The notes beneath the pieces were generated by a model. That model had not been told where the DNA came from. It did not search any database and saw only the letters and a list, made by a program, of their open reading frames with translations. DNA of 17,651 bases, taken from the NCBI RefSeq assembly GCF_937875145.1, contig NZ_CALNCS010000200.1, forward strand, positions 1 to 17,651, read 5' to 3'. Positions 5,821 through 13,808 of the stretch are shown here, piece by piece. Source of the stretch: Alkalibaculum bacchi. Its GTDB lineage: Bacteria > Bacillota > Clostridia > Eubacteriales > Alkalibacteraceae. How positions within the stretch are numbered: the stretch's first letter is position 1; each line of letters begins with the position of its first letter. The translations under genes were made by a program, and so were the position numbers.

Positions 5821-5829
5821 TGTTATAAT
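5821..5829 (+). promoter_or_regulatory. Extended -10 promoter of the rnf operon
   Basis: TGTTATAAT is a TGn element plus a perfect TATAAT (5824-5829). No good -35 lies 16-18 bp upstream, as is common for extended -10 promoters. Transcription would start near 5836, about 33 nt before the rnfC GTG. Confidence 0.65.
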
Positions 5830-5868
5830 GGAGACATTGTATAAAATAATTGAAAGGAGTGTTTCTAA

Positions 5869-7200
5869 GTGAATATTAAGCATTCTACCTTTAAGGGCGG
5901 AATTCATCCACCAGGGCGCAAGGAGCTAACAAGTGGCAAAGAATTAGTAATAGCAAAAGCTCCTGAAACAGTAGTTATTCCAATGTTGATGCACTCAGGA
6001 TCTCCAGCGAAACCTTTAGTAAAAAAAGGCGACCTTGTAAAAGTAGGTCAGTGCATAGGTGAACCTAAGGGATTTATCTCTGCGATGGTTCATTCAAGTG
6101 TATCTGGTGAGGTCATAGCTGTTGAGCCAAGACTTCATCCAAAAGGGCAAAAAATCGTATCTGTAGTCATCAAATCGGACATGCAAGATACTCTTTATGA
6201 AGAAGTAAAGCCAAAAGGAGATTTGGAAAGTTTATCCCCTGAGGAAATCAAGCAAATTGTGCAGGAGGCTGGTATTATTGGAATGGGTGGAGCAGCATTT
6301 CCTACACATGTAAAGCTCACCCCAAGAAAAGGAAAAACGGTAGAGCACATTATTTTAAATGGTGCAGAATGTGAACCCTATTTAACATCGGATGAGTATA
6401 TTATGAACAATCATGCTGATAAAGTGGTCTTCGGACTAAGAGCTATGATGAAGTGCATGGGTGTTCAAAGAGGGTACATAGGAATTGAGGACAACAAGAA
6501 GGAAGCTATCGAGGCCATAAGTAAGGCTCTTGGTAATGACGAATCCATTGAGCTTTTTTCACTACATACGAAATACCCACAAGGTTATAAGGATCAATTA
6601 ATAACAGCAATTATAGGTAAAGAAGTTCCATCTGGAGGCTCTTCGGCTGATGTTGGAGCAGTAGTTTTTAACGTGGGGACAGCAGCTGCCATTTCTGATG
6701 CGATACAAGAAGGAATGCCTCTCATAGAGAGAATCGTAACCATATCCGGCGGAGCTGTAAAAAATCCAAGTGTATTAAAAGCTAAAATTGGTGCAAATAT
6801 AGCAGATTTAATTGAAAATTGCGGGGGTTTTTCAGAAGAACCTACGAAGATTATCAATGGTGGGCCAATGACTGGACTTGCTCAGTACTCTCCTGATATT
6901 CCTCTTCTCAAGGAAACGACTGGTATTTCATGTCTTACAAAGGAAGAAGCAGAGGTGCCAAATCCTCAACTATGTATTCGATGTGGAAAATGTGCTAGCA
7001 TATGTCCTGTTCGATTATTGCCTTTGTATATAGCAGAATACTCTTTAAATGGAGATTATGAAAAATGTAAGAAATATCACGCATTAGATTGTATGGAATG
7101 TGGCAGTTGTTCCTACATATGCCCTTCAAAGCGAACACTGCTCTCTTCCATTCGTGTTGCAAAAAGAGAAATTATCGCAAATAGCAGAAAAGAGAAATAA
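5869..7200 (+). CDS. rnfC: Rnf electron transport complex subunit C
   Basis: 443 residues. Peripheral NADH-interacting subunit of the membrane ferredoxin:NAD+ oxidoreductase (Rnf). N-terminal KHSTFKGGIHPPG is characteristic. A biotinyl/lipoyl-like fold covers about 40-90 (SGEVIAVEPR). The nucleotide/FMN-binding NuoF-like core includes GMGGAAFPTHVKL at 138-150 and NGAECEPYLTSDE at 164-176. Two 4Fe-4S clusters sit at Cys369, 372, 375, 379 and at Cys408, 411, 414, 418. The start is GTG 5869, nine bases after AAAGGAG (5853-5859). First gene of a six-gene operon in the order C-D-G-E-A-B seen in Clostridia and Acetobacterium. 12 nt separate it from rnfD. Confidence 0.97.
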   Translation: MNIKHSTFKGGIHPPGRKELTSGKELVIAKAPETVVIPMLMHSGSPAKPLVKKGDLVKVGQCIGEPKGFISAMVHSSVSGEVIAVEPRLHPKGQKIVSVVIKSDMQDTLYEEVKPKGDLESLSPEEIKQIVQEAGIIGMGGAAFPTHVKLTPRKGKTVEHIILNGAECEPYLTSDEYIMNNHADKVVFGLRAMMKCMGVQRGYIGIEDNKKEAIEAISKALGNDESIELFSLHTKYPQGYKDQLITAIIGKEVPSGGSSADVGAVVFNVGTAAAISDAIQEGMPLIERIVTISGGAVKNPSVLKAKIGANIADLIENCGGFSEEPTKIINGGPMTGLAQYSPDIPLLKETTGISCLTKEEAEVPNPQLCIRCGKCASICPVRLLPLYIAEYSLNGDYEKCKKYHALDCMECGSCSYICPSKRTLLSSIRVAKREIIANSRKEK

Positions 7201-7212
7201 GGGGGTTAAACA

Positions 7213-8136
7213 TTGAAGGAAGATTTATTAATCGTATCATCGTCGCCTCATATCCGCGCAAATCACAGTACCTCTAGCATAATGAGAGATGTGGTCATTG
7301 CTTTAATGCCAGCACTTATAGCTGGAGTAGTGCGATTTGGAATAAGAGCAGCGATACTCACAGCCATCTGCATAGGAACTTGTCTGGTTACAGAAGCAAT
7401 AATACAAAAATTAATGAAAAAAGAAATTACTATTAATGACTACAGCGCAGTAGTAACTGGTATACTGTTAGCATTTAACTTGCCTGTTAGCGCATCTTGG
7501 TGGTTGGCTGTAATCGGTTCTGCATTTGCCATTGCCATCGTCAAACAATGTTTTGGAGGAATCGGTCAAAACTTTATGAATCCAGCTCTTGGAGCAAGAG
7601 CGATGCTTGTAGCATCTTGGCCTTCAAGGATGACTTCTTCTGCTTTTGTAGATGCTACAACTTCAGCAACTCCTTTAGAACTTGTAAAAAGCGGAGTTAC
7701 AGAAGGATTACCAAGTTATATGGATCTGCTAATAGGTAATGTAGCCGGATGTATTGGAGAAGTATCTGCCTTAGCTTTACTTATTGGAGGACTGTATCTG
7801 CTTTACAGAAGAGTTATTACTTGGCATATTCCAGTAGTATTTATGGGAACTGTATTTGTACTTGCATTCATTTTTGGCGAAAACCCAATGTATCACCTTC
7901 TAAGTGGAGGTTTGTTCTTAGGTGCTTTCTTTATGGCTACAGACTATGCTTCATGTCCTCCAACAAAAAAAGCCCAAATTATTTATGCTTTTGGATGCGG
8001 GTTATTGACAACCGTCATAAGACTATGGGGAGGTTACCCAGAAGGGGTGTCCTATGCAATTCTTCTTATGAATGTATGTGCACCATTAATTGAGCGATTT
8101 ACCATACCTAGAATTTACGGGGAGGTGAAGGGTTGA
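7213..8136 (+). CDS. rnfD: Rnf electron transport complex subunit D
   Basis: 307 residues, an integral membrane subunit homologous to NqrB, carrying covalently bound FMN and part of the ion-translocating core. It starts with SSSPHIRA and has many hydrophobic spans (for example about 27-65, 80-112 and 165-195). The flavinylation motif is in DATTSATPLEL, with Thr153 the likely phosphodiester-linked FMN acceptor, attached by ApbE (not encoded here). Also present are GGIGQNFMNPALGAR at about 115-129 and the FFMATDYASCPP loop. The start is TTG 7213 after AAGGGGGTT; there is no in-frame ATG nearby. Its TGA overlaps the rnfG ATG by one base. Confidence 0.96.
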   Translation: MKEDLLIVSSSPHIRANHSTSSIMRDVVIALMPALIAGVVRFGIRAAILTAICIGTCLVTEAIIQKLMKKEITINDYSAVVTGILLAFNLPVSASWWLAVIGSAFAIAIVKQCFGGIGQNFMNPALGARAMLVASWPSRMTSSAFVDATTSATPLELVKSGVTEGLPSYMDLLIGNVAGCIGEVSALALLIGGLYLLYRRVITWHIPVVFMGTVFVLAFIFGENPMYHLLSGGLFLGAFFMATDYASCPPTKKAQIIYAFGCGLLTTVIRLWGGYPEGVSYAILLMNVCAPLIERFTIPRIYGEVKG

Positions 8137-8726
8137 TGAAAGAGATTATTAATTTAGCTCTTAAACTTTTTGTTATTACTGCAGTTGCAGCTTTAGCCTT
8201 AGCGTTCACGAATTCGATTACAGGAGAAAGAATCGCAGAACAAATCGAAATGGAAAATAAATTAGCTCGTGAAGAGGTCATATCGCCTTCTGACTACTTT
8301 GAACAGGTTGAACAGCAAACGATTATTGATCATGAAAAGAAATTAGGTTTTAATAACCTCGAAATCATCTCTGAAGTGTACAAAGATATTGTAGGGGATG
8401 AGATAATAGGTTATACGTTTAAAGTCTTACCAAAAGGCTATGGTGGTGAAATGAATATATTAGTAGGGATTTCAATAGAGGGCGAGATTACAGGACTTAA
8501 GGTAGTTGGACACAGTGAAACTCCTGGATTAGGGGCAAAGGCTACAGAAAAATCCTTCCAAGATCAATTTGCAGGAATGTCTACAAGTACCCCACTTACT
8601 GTAATCAAATCAGGTACTGCTGGTGATAGTGAGGTTCAAGCTATTACGGGATCTACTATTACTACACAAGCTGTTACGGATGGGGTAAACGCTGCTCTTG
8701 AAGTATTTAATGAAATGAATAAATAG
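8136..8726 (+). CDS. rnfG: Rnf electron transport complex subunit G
   Basis: 196 residues. Membrane-anchored subunit with one N-terminal transmembrane helix (about 7-25) and an external FMN-binding domain, homologous to NqrC. KGYGGEMNILVGI and GHSETPGLGAKA are family motifs. The covalent FMN site is in QAITGSTITT, the Thr of GST (residue 174 from this start). I chose ATG 8136 because GGAGGTG (8121-8127) is 8 nt away; a TTG three bases earlier would add one Met and is poorly spaced. Translation is coupled to rnfD through the TGATG overlap. Confidence 0.95.
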   Translation: MKEIINLALKLFVITAVAALALAFTNSITGERIAEQIEMENKLAREEVISPSDYFEQVEQQTIIDHEKKLGFNNLEIISEVYKDIVGDEIIGYTFKVLPKGYGGEMNILVGISIEGEITGLKVVGHSETPGLGAKATEKSFQDQFAGMSTSTPLTVIKSGTAGDSEVQAITGSTITTQAVTDGVNAALEVFNEMNK

Positions 8727-8742
8727 GGGGGAGGTATAAGTT

Positions 8743-9357
8743 ATGAATTTTATTAAAAATCTCTGGAGAGGTATTATTCCAGAAAACCCAATTTTTCGAT
8801 TGGTTTTGGGAATGTGTCCTACACTGGCAGTAACCACTGCTGCGGTTAATGGCTTGGGAATGGGCCTTGCCACAATGGCCGTATTAATTGGCTCGAATGT
8901 AGTAGTTTCACTACTTCGAAATTTCATACCAAATAAGGTAAGAATACCAGCTTACGTAGTAATTATAGCATCCTTTACAACTATTGTGGGATTGCTTTTA
9001 AAGGCTTTTGTGCCTGTTTTAGACAGGGCATTAGGTCTTTTTATTCCTCTTATCGTCGTAAACTGTACTATTTTAGCGAGAGCAGAATCTTTTGCTTCTA
9101 AAAACGGTATTTTAGATTCTTTAGCTGATGCGGTAGGTATGGGCATTGGATTTACTTTATCACTAACTCTATTAGGTAGTGTCAGAGAAATATTAGGTGC
9201 GGGTAGCATGTTTGGATTTTCGCTGTTTGGTGCTAGTTATGAACCAGCTTTGATTATGATTTTACCTCCAGGTGCGTTCCTTGCTCTAGGACTTCTCATG
9301 GGACTACTAAACAAGTTGACGGATAGAAAAAAGGAAAGGAGCAGTGTAAATGACTGA
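8743..9357 (+). CDS. rnfE: Rnf electron transport complex subunit E
   Basis: 204 residues, six-helix membrane protein homologous to NqrD, paired with RnfA in the membrane core. GIIPENPIFRLVLGMCPTLAV carries Cys25 and FIPLIVVNCTILARAE carries Cys108. These two, with the equivalent pair in RnfA, coordinate an iron centre (established for the Rnf/Nqr family) inside the membrane. LADAVGMGIGFTLSL and GSVREILGAGS are further conserved stretches. ATG 8743 follows GGGGGAGGT. The last 8 nt overlap rnfA. Confidence 0.96.
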   Translation: MNFIKNLWRGIIPENPIFRLVLGMCPTLAVTTAAVNGLGMGLATMAVLIGSNVVVSLLRNFIPNKVRIPAYVVIIASFTTIVGLLLKAFVPVLDRALGLFIPLIVVNCTILARAESFASKNGILDSLADAVGMGIGFTLSLTLLGSVREILGAGSMFGFSLFGASYEPALIMILPPGAFLALGLLMGLLNKLTDRKKERSSVND

Positions 9358-9925
9358 GTTACTGATTATCCTATTAAGTGCTATATTAGTAAATAATTTT
9401 ATATTAGTAAAATTTTTAGGTATCTGCCCTTTTCTAGGAGTATCTAAACAAGTAGAAACCGCTGCAGGCATGGGAGCAGCAGTTACCTTTGTTATGGCAC
9501 TTGCCTCTGCAGTTACATACGTTATACAGTATACGATATTAGAACCCTTTAACTTGCAGTATTTGCAGACAATAGCTTTTATTTTAGTCATTGCATCTTT
9601 AGTGCAATTTGTAGAAATGGTTATTCAAAAGGTAAGCCCTACTTTGTATGATGCTTTAGGTGTATATCTTCCTCTTATTACGACAAACTGTGCTGTACTA
9701 GGGGTAGCCATTTTAAATATCGATGCAAAGTATAACTTTATTCAAACTATTTTTAATGGCGTGGGAGCAGCACTCGGTTTTACTTTAGCTATTGTGCTAT
9801 TTGCAGGAATTAGAGAGAGATTAGAAATCGCTCCTATTCCTAAACCATTACAAGGTTTTCCTATTGCATTGATTACTGCCTGCTTAATGTCTATAGCGTT
9901 TTTAGGCTTTTCAGGATTACTATAG
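9350..9925 (+). CDS. rnfA: Rnf electron transport complex subunit A
   Basis: 191 residues, six-helix membrane protein homologous to NqrE and inverted relative to RnfE in the membrane. NNFILVKFLGICPFLGVS carries Cys26 and YLPLITTNCAVLGVAI carries Cys114, the intramembrane iron ligands shared with RnfE. GIRERLE lies near the C-terminal third. ATG 9350 follows AAAGGAG inside the end of rnfE and overlaps it by 8 nt, so the pair is translationally coupled, as expected for a heterodimer. Confidence 0.96.
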   Translation: MTELLIILLSAILVNNFILVKFLGICPFLGVSKQVETAAGMGAAVTFVMALASAVTYVIQYTILEPFNLQYLQTIAFILVIASLVQFVEMVIQKVSPTLYDALGVYLPLITTNCAVLGVAILNIDAKYNFIQTIFNGVGAALGFTLAIVLFAGIRERLEIAPIPKPLQGFPIALITACLMSIAFLGFSGLL

Positions 9926-9938
9926 GAGGTGATAAGGC

Positions 9939-10760
9939 TTGATAAGTGAATTAATTGTTCCTGTTCTTTGGTTAGGAGGAATGGCCATAGTTTTTGGAGC
10001 CATCTTGGGATATGCATCAAAGGTGTTTGCAGTAGAAAAAGATCCTAAAGTACCAATGATTTTAGATGTATTACCTGGTGCAAACTGTGGTGGTTGTGGA
10101 TTTCCAGGCTGTGAAGCCTATGCAGTGTCTGTTGCTGCAGGAAGTGCAAAAGTCGATAGTTGCCCAGTTGGAGGGGCGAGTGTCGCTGAAAAAATTGGTG
10201 AAATTATGGGCGTAGATGCCGGTGGTTCAGAAAGAATGATTGCCCGGGTAATTTGCCAAGGTACATCTTCTAATTGCTCTAATAAGTTTGAGTATTATGG
10301 AATAAAAGATTGCAAGGAAGCGGTCATTGCTTTGGGCGGTCAAAAAAGCTGTAATTATGGCTGTTTAGGATTTGGAACTTGTGAGAGAGTCTGTCCTTTT
10401 GATGCCATTCATGTAACAGAAGACGGAATCGCAAGAGTAGACCCTGATAAGTGTACAGCTTGCGGAAAATGTATAGAAGCCTGCCCTAAACTAGTTATTG
10501 ATTTAGTGCCAGCGTCTAAGAGCGTTCACGTAGATTGCAACTCAAAAGATAAGGGTAAAGAAGTAAAATCAAATTGTAAAGTTGGTTGTATTGGTTGTAA
10601 AGCTTGCGTAAAAAATTGTCCTGAAGAGACCATTGGTTTTGAAGACAATTTAGCCAAAATCCACTACGACAAATGCACAGAATGCATGATCTGCGTAGAA
10701 AAATGTCCAACAAATGCAATCACAGCAGAAATGATTCAAACGAAACAAAAAGTATCGTAA
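9939..10760 (+). CDS. rnfB: Rnf electron transport complex subunit B (ferredoxin-accepting)
   Basis: 273 residues. One N-terminal transmembrane helix (about 5-27) anchors a cytoplasmic iron-sulphur module that takes electrons from reduced ferredoxin. The first cluster is the Fes-type set Cys50, 53, 58 and 75 (NCGGCGFPGCEAYA). Next come Cys138, 142, 148, 152; Cys172, 175, 178, 182; Cys217, 220, 223, 227; and Cys246, 249, 252, 256. That makes five probable 4Fe-4S clusters, more than the three of enterobacterial RsxB but typical of the longer clostridial forms. The start is TTG 9939 after AGGAGGTGAT (9924-9933). A strong terminator follows, so it ends the operon. Confidence 0.96.
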   Translation: MISELIVPVLWLGGMAIVFGAILGYASKVFAVEKDPKVPMILDVLPGANCGGCGFPGCEAYAVSVAAGSAKVDSCPVGGASVAEKIGEIMGVDAGGSERMIARVICQGTSSNCSNKFEYYGIKDCKEAVIALGGQKSCNYGCLGFGTCERVCPFDAIHVTEDGIARVDPDKCTACGKCIEACPKLVIDLVPASKSVHVDCNSKDKGKEVKSNCKVGCIGCKACVKNCPEETIGFEDNLAKIHYDKCTECMICVEKCPTNAITAEMIQTKQKVS

Positions 10761-10778
10761 TGAGCCTGCGACGCATTG

Positions 10779-10800
10779 GTTCTACGTTTTAAGTTCTACG
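10779..10800 (+). repeat. 14-bp period repeat, GTTCTAYG family, copy 2
   Basis: GTTCTACG at 10779-10786 and again at 10793-10800, separated by TTTTAA. It matches the 3882-3903 copy in sequence and period, and also sits just after a gene end. Confidence 0.75.
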
Positions 10801-10839
10801 CAAACCCAAAAAGCCACCTTCGGTGGCTTTTTGGGTTTG
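10801..10839 (+). terminator. Strong terminator after rnfB
   Basis: CAAACCCAAAAAGCCACC (10801-10818) and its exact complement (10822-10839) form an 18-bp stem with the loop TTC. The inner part (AAAAAGCCACC/GGTGGCTTTTT) is a classical terminator; the inverted repeat continues a further seven bp outside the T tract, so it could stop transcription from both directions. Confidence 0.92.
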
Positions 10840-10885
10840 CTAACCATCTTGCATAAATTCCGCCTTCTCCTATCCTAGTTTTTCT

Positions 10886-10901
10886 CATCTAACCATCTAA
10901 C
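10886..10901 (+). repeat. 8-bp tandem duplication CATCTAAC
   Basis: Two perfect copies of CATCTAAC (10886-10893 and 10894-10901). A related CTAACCATCT occurs at 10840-10849 and 10889-10898. No function is visible; it lies in the otherwise featureless gap between the rnf terminator and the next promoter. Confidence 0.55.
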
Positions 10902-10950
10902 ATTTTCCACAAAGGTTGATTTTGAAATCATACGTAATTTTCTTTACTTA

Positions 10951-10978
10951 TTTAGAAAATTTTAATATACTGTATAAT
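10951..10978 (+). promoter_or_regulatory. Promoter of the DUF4321-maf-mre operon
   Basis: TTTAGA (10951-10956) and a perfect TATAAT (10973-10978) with a 16-bp spacer. Transcription would begin near 10985, about 31 nt before the DUF4321 start. A perfect TGATTT/AAATCA inverted repeat lies upstream at 10917-10930. Confidence 0.55.
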
Positions 10979-11015
10979 ATCATTTAGTAAAACTGTTTAT
11001 TTGGAAGGGGCCTAA

Positions 11016-11273
11016 GTGTATATGAGGAATAGTAAGGGGATTTTACTATTAATTGTGCTTGCTTCCTTGTTTGCTGGGCAGTTGGCAGGAGAATTTCTTT
11101 CTGATTACATAAGTATTTTCGGGAAAACTGTTAATATTAGCATTTTAAGTGGTGGCGCTCCATGGGTATTAGATTTAAGTTTTGCTACGTTGACTTTTGG
11201 TTTAGTCATTAATATTAATTTAGGTAGCATTGTATTTTTAATACTTGCTTTAGCCATTTACTACCGAAATTAA
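11016..11273 (+). CDS. DUF4321 domain membrane protein
   Basis: 85 residues, recognisable as the DUF4321 family by SKGILLLIVLASLFAGQLAG at the N-terminus, GGAPWVLDLSFATLTFGL in the middle and INLGSIVFLILALAIYY at the end. Two transmembrane helices are predicted by eye, about 7-25 and 62-82, with a 35-residue segment outside or between them. Function is unknown; the family is commonly encoded just upstream of maf and mreB in Clostridia, which hints at a link with envelope growth. The GTG 11016 start is 5 nt after GGAAGGGG; ATG 11022 is a less well spaced alternative. Confidence 0.85.
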   Translation: MYMRNSKGILLLIVLASLFAGQLAGEFLSDYISIFGKTVNISILSGGAPWVLDLSFATLTFGLVININLGSIVFLILALAIYYRN

Positions 11274-11292
11274 TAACAGAGAGGATAAAATT

Positions 11293-11874
11293 GTGAGTAG
11301 AATTATTTTAGCATCTGGATCTTCAAGAAGAAAAGAGATATTAGAAAATTTAAACTTAAAATTTGATATTATAGTCAGCGATATCGAAGAAAAAATAGAC
11401 AAACAATTATCCAATGAGGAAAATGTAGAAGGAATTGCTTTAGGAAAAGCATTAGATGTAGCTGAAAAGACAAATGGCACCCCTAGAATTATTATTGCAG
11501 CGGACACTATGGTAGTCTCTGATGACATATTAATAGGCAAGCCTACTAACGATCAAGAAGCCTTTTGTATTTTAAAATCGTTGTCTGGTAAACAGCATGA
11601 AGTGATTACAGGAATATGTGTTTTTAGTACAGAAAAAAATAGAAAAATCGTGAGTCATAGAAATACCAAAATAAAATTTGCTAGCCTTAGTAATGAAGTC
11701 ATTTGGAGATACATTGAAACGGGAGAAGGACGAGATAAGGCAGGAGCCTATGCCATTCAAGGTTTAGGGTCTCTATTTGTAGATACGATAGAGGGCTGCT
11801 ATACGAATGTAGTAGGATTGCCAATTACATTGCTTTGTGATATGCTAGCAGAATTTGATGTTCATATTCTATAA
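11293..11874 (+). CDS. maf: Maf-type nucleoside triphosphate pyrophosphatase
   Basis: 193 residues, the family length. Hydrolyses dTTP, UTP and modified pyrimidine nucleotides to monophosphates, and in Bacillus subtilis Maf slows septum formation. The N-terminal IILASGSSRRKEIL contains the substrate-phosphate loop (Ser8 to Arg13). AADTMVV has the catalytic Asp71, IGKP has Lys83, GKQHEVITG spans 99-107, and KAGAYAIQGLGS with the CYTNVVGLP stretch completes the active site. The GTG 11293 start follows AGAGAGGAT. It lies between DUF4321 (19 nt gap) and mreB (75 nt gap). radC, which often follows maf in Firmicutes, is missing here. Confidence 0.94.
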   Translation: MSRIILASGSSRRKEILENLNLKFDIIVSDIEEKIDKQLSNEENVEGIALGKALDVAEKTNGTPRIIIAADTMVVSDDILIGKPTNDQEAFCILKSLSGKQHEVITGICVFSTEKNRKIVSHRNTKIKFASLSNEVIWRYIETGEGRDKAGAYAIQGLGSLFVDTIEGCYTNVVGLPITLLCDMLAEFDVHIL

Positions 11875-11896
11875 GAAGCTTAAATGAGAAAGTCGG

Positions 11897-11929
11897 TCTA
11901 TTATAGATAGAGTTAACAAGTATAATAGA
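11897..11929 (+). promoter_or_regulatory. Inverted repeat with possible -10 element upstream of mreB
   Basis: TCTATTATA (11897-11905) and TATAATAGA (11921-11929) are perfect inverted repeats with a 15-nt centre. The right arm contains TATAAT (11921-11926), but no good -35 is present. It may be an internal promoter with a symmetrical operator, or a hairpin in the read-through transcript from maf. Confidence 0.4.
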
Positions 11930-11949
11930 TCTAGAAAGGTGGAAGTTAA

Positions 11950-12960
11950 TTGGGTATATTTAATAATGGATACGTGGGCATTGACTTAGGTACAGCAAAT
12001 ATTTTAGTCGCTATAAAAGGACAAGGTATTATTGTAAGAGAGCCTTCTGTTGTGGCCATAAACTTAGATACAAAAGAACCTATTGCCGTTGGAAATGAGG
12101 CAAAGGAGATGATAGGCAGAACACCAGGTAATATTGTGGCTATTAGGCCTTTAAAAGATGGGGTTATTGCAGACTTTAGGTCAACGCAAATTATGTTAAA
12201 ATATTTTATCGATAAAGCGATTAAGCTCTCAAAGTTTAGAAGACCGAGGGTTTTAATTGGGGTTCCATCAGATATTACAGAAGTAGAGCGTAAAGCGGTC
12301 ATTGAAGCCGCTCAGATGTCAGGAGCTAGTCAAATAGGTATTATTGAAGAAGCTCTTGCCACAGCAATTGGCGCAGGTTTGCCAGTTGCTGAAGCTACAG
12401 GAAGTATGGTCATTGATATTGGTGGAGGTACTACAGATATTGCGGTAATCTCATTAGGTGGTCTTGTTATCAGCAATTCCAAGAGAGTTGGTGGAGATGA
12501 TTTCGATGCGTCTATTATTCAATATATTAGGAATAAATACAACTTATCCATTGGAGAAAGAACAGCAGAAAACATAAAGATGACTATAGGATGTGCAATA
12601 AAAGACCTATACGATGAAGAGATGAATATTAAAGGACGAGATTTACTATCTGGCTTGCCAAAGACATTAGCTGTTACTACACAAGATATTTATAATGCTA
12701 TTGAAAATCCGATACAGACGATTGTAGAATCTGTAAAAAGCGTATTAGAAAAGACGCCGCCAGAGTTAGCATCAGATGTTATGGAACGAGGAATTGTCAT
12801 GACTGGTGGAGGTGCTTTGTTAAAGGGGCTTAATCATCTAGTAGAAAAGGAAACAGGTATTAGATGTAGTATTGCAGATGATCCGCTAGACTGTGTGGCA
12901 AAAGGTACGGTAATGGTATTAGAGCAGGGATACAATAATGAAATATTTAATGCAAAATAA
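11950..12960 (+). CDS. mreB: Rod shape-determining protein MreB
   Basis: 336 residues, a bacterial actin that forms membrane-bound filaments guiding lateral wall synthesis. The start is TTG 11950, chosen because MGIF and VGIDLGTAN (phosphate-1 loop, residues 9-17) match the family N-terminus and because GAAAGGTGG (11934-11942) is well placed. Other ATPase motifs are IGVPSDITEVERKA at 103-116, EEALATAIGAGLPV at 133-146, VIDIGGGTTDIAV (phosphate-2) at 154-166, GERTAENIK at 202-210 and TGGGALLKG (adenosine) at 285-293. First of mreB-C-D-PBP2, with a 21-nt gap to mreC. A second MreB-like gene (Mbl) may exist elsewhere. Confidence 0.96.
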   Translation: MGIFNNGYVGIDLGTANILVAIKGQGIIVREPSVVAINLDTKEPIAVGNEAKEMIGRTPGNIVAIRPLKDGVIADFRSTQIMLKYFIDKAIKLSKFRRPRVLIGVPSDITEVERKAVIEAAQMSGASQIGIIEEALATAIGAGLPVAEATGSMVIDIGGGTTDIAVISLGGLVISNSKRVGGDDFDASIIQYIRNKYNLSIGERTAENIKMTIGCAIKDLYDEEMNIKGRDLLSGLPKTLAVTTQDIYNAIENPIQTIVESVKSVLEKTPPELASDVMERGIVMTGGGALLKGLNHLVEKETGIRCSIADDPLDCVAKGTVMVLEQGYNNEIFNAK

Positions 12961-12981
12961 TTTTTGGAGGTAATTTTGTAA

Positions 12982-13794
12982 TTGAAATGGTTTAAAGAAC
13001 ATCGTGTAGCCATAAATATTGTCATAATGGTTTTATTTCTGTTCGTGTGTATTGGAACGACATCTCAGGGTAGAGCATATACTACCGCTCCTGAGGGCAT
13101 AATACGGAATACCACATCACCTGTAGAAAGAGTACTGTACTTATCGTCACAATACGTTAAAAACCTATATGATTTTGTCGTTGATTTGCCGTTTCTTAAA
13201 GCCAAAAATGAACAGTTGGAAAAAGAGTTAAATGAAGCTGAAATTAAATTAGCGAATTACGATAAATTGACTCAAGAAAATGAAGAGCTATTGAAATTGT
13301 TGGATTTTACAAAAGAAAATAGTCAATATCAGTATATATCTGCATCTGTTGTCAGTGTTGATCCTTATAGAGGTTTTAGTTTGGTAGTAATCAATAAGGG
13401 CAGCAATGAAGGAGTCAAAAAGGATATGACGGTCATTTTAAGTGAAGGTCTTGTAGGGAGAGTAAAAGAAGTCTCTAATGGAACGAGCAAAGTTTTGACC
13501 ATAATAGATAGTACAAGTATGTTTAATGGTATAAGCGTAAAAAGCAAAGACTATATTCGGATCACTGGTAAAGATGATCAATCTATGCTGAAGGGATATG
13601 CTGATCCTGAAGCAAAAATAAAGAAGGGTGACATTATCGTAACTTCAGGTCTAGCCGGTGTATTTGAAAAAAATATTGTCGTAGGAAAAGTAAAAGAGAT
13701 CAAGGCAGATGCTGGAAGGTTAGAAAAAATTCTCACCATTGAGCCGTCAATAGATATTGAAAAGATCGATAAGGTATTACTCATTAAACGGTAG
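12982..13794 (+). CDS. mreC: Rod shape-determining protein MreC
   Basis: 270 residues. Bitopic scaffold of the elongasome that links cytoplasmic MreB to periplasmic or extracellular PBP2. A short basic N-terminus (MKWFKEHR) precedes a transmembrane helix at about 10-26. A coiled coil spans about 72-110 (KAKNEQLEKELNEAEIKL and the following heptads). Two beta-rich domains follow, with the conserved VVINKGSNEGVKKDM at 135-149 and LSEGLVGRV at 153-161. The start is TTG 12982, with TTTGGAGGT (12964-12971) upstream. 14 nt separate it from mreD. Confidence 0.94.
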   Translation: MKWFKEHRVAINIVIMVLFLFVCIGTTSQGRAYTTAPEGIIRNTTSPVERVLYLSSQYVKNLYDFVVDLPFLKAKNEQLEKELNEAEIKLANYDKLTQENEELLKLLDFTKENSQYQYISASVVSVDPYRGFSLVVINKGSNEGVKKDMTVILSEGLVGRVKEVSNGTSKVLTIIDSTSMFNGISVKSKDYIRITGKDDQSMLKGYADPEAKIKKGDIIVTSGLAGVFEKNIVVGKVKEIKADAGRLEKILTIEPSIDIEKIDKVLLIKR

Positions 13795-13808
13795 AATAAG
13801 GTGATAGT

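Noticed and set aside
7497..8093. Two plus-strand frames (80 and 114 codons) inside rnfD
   Set aside because: They are out-of-frame shadows of rnfD, with Cys/Tyr/Ser-rich composition typical of shifted frames.
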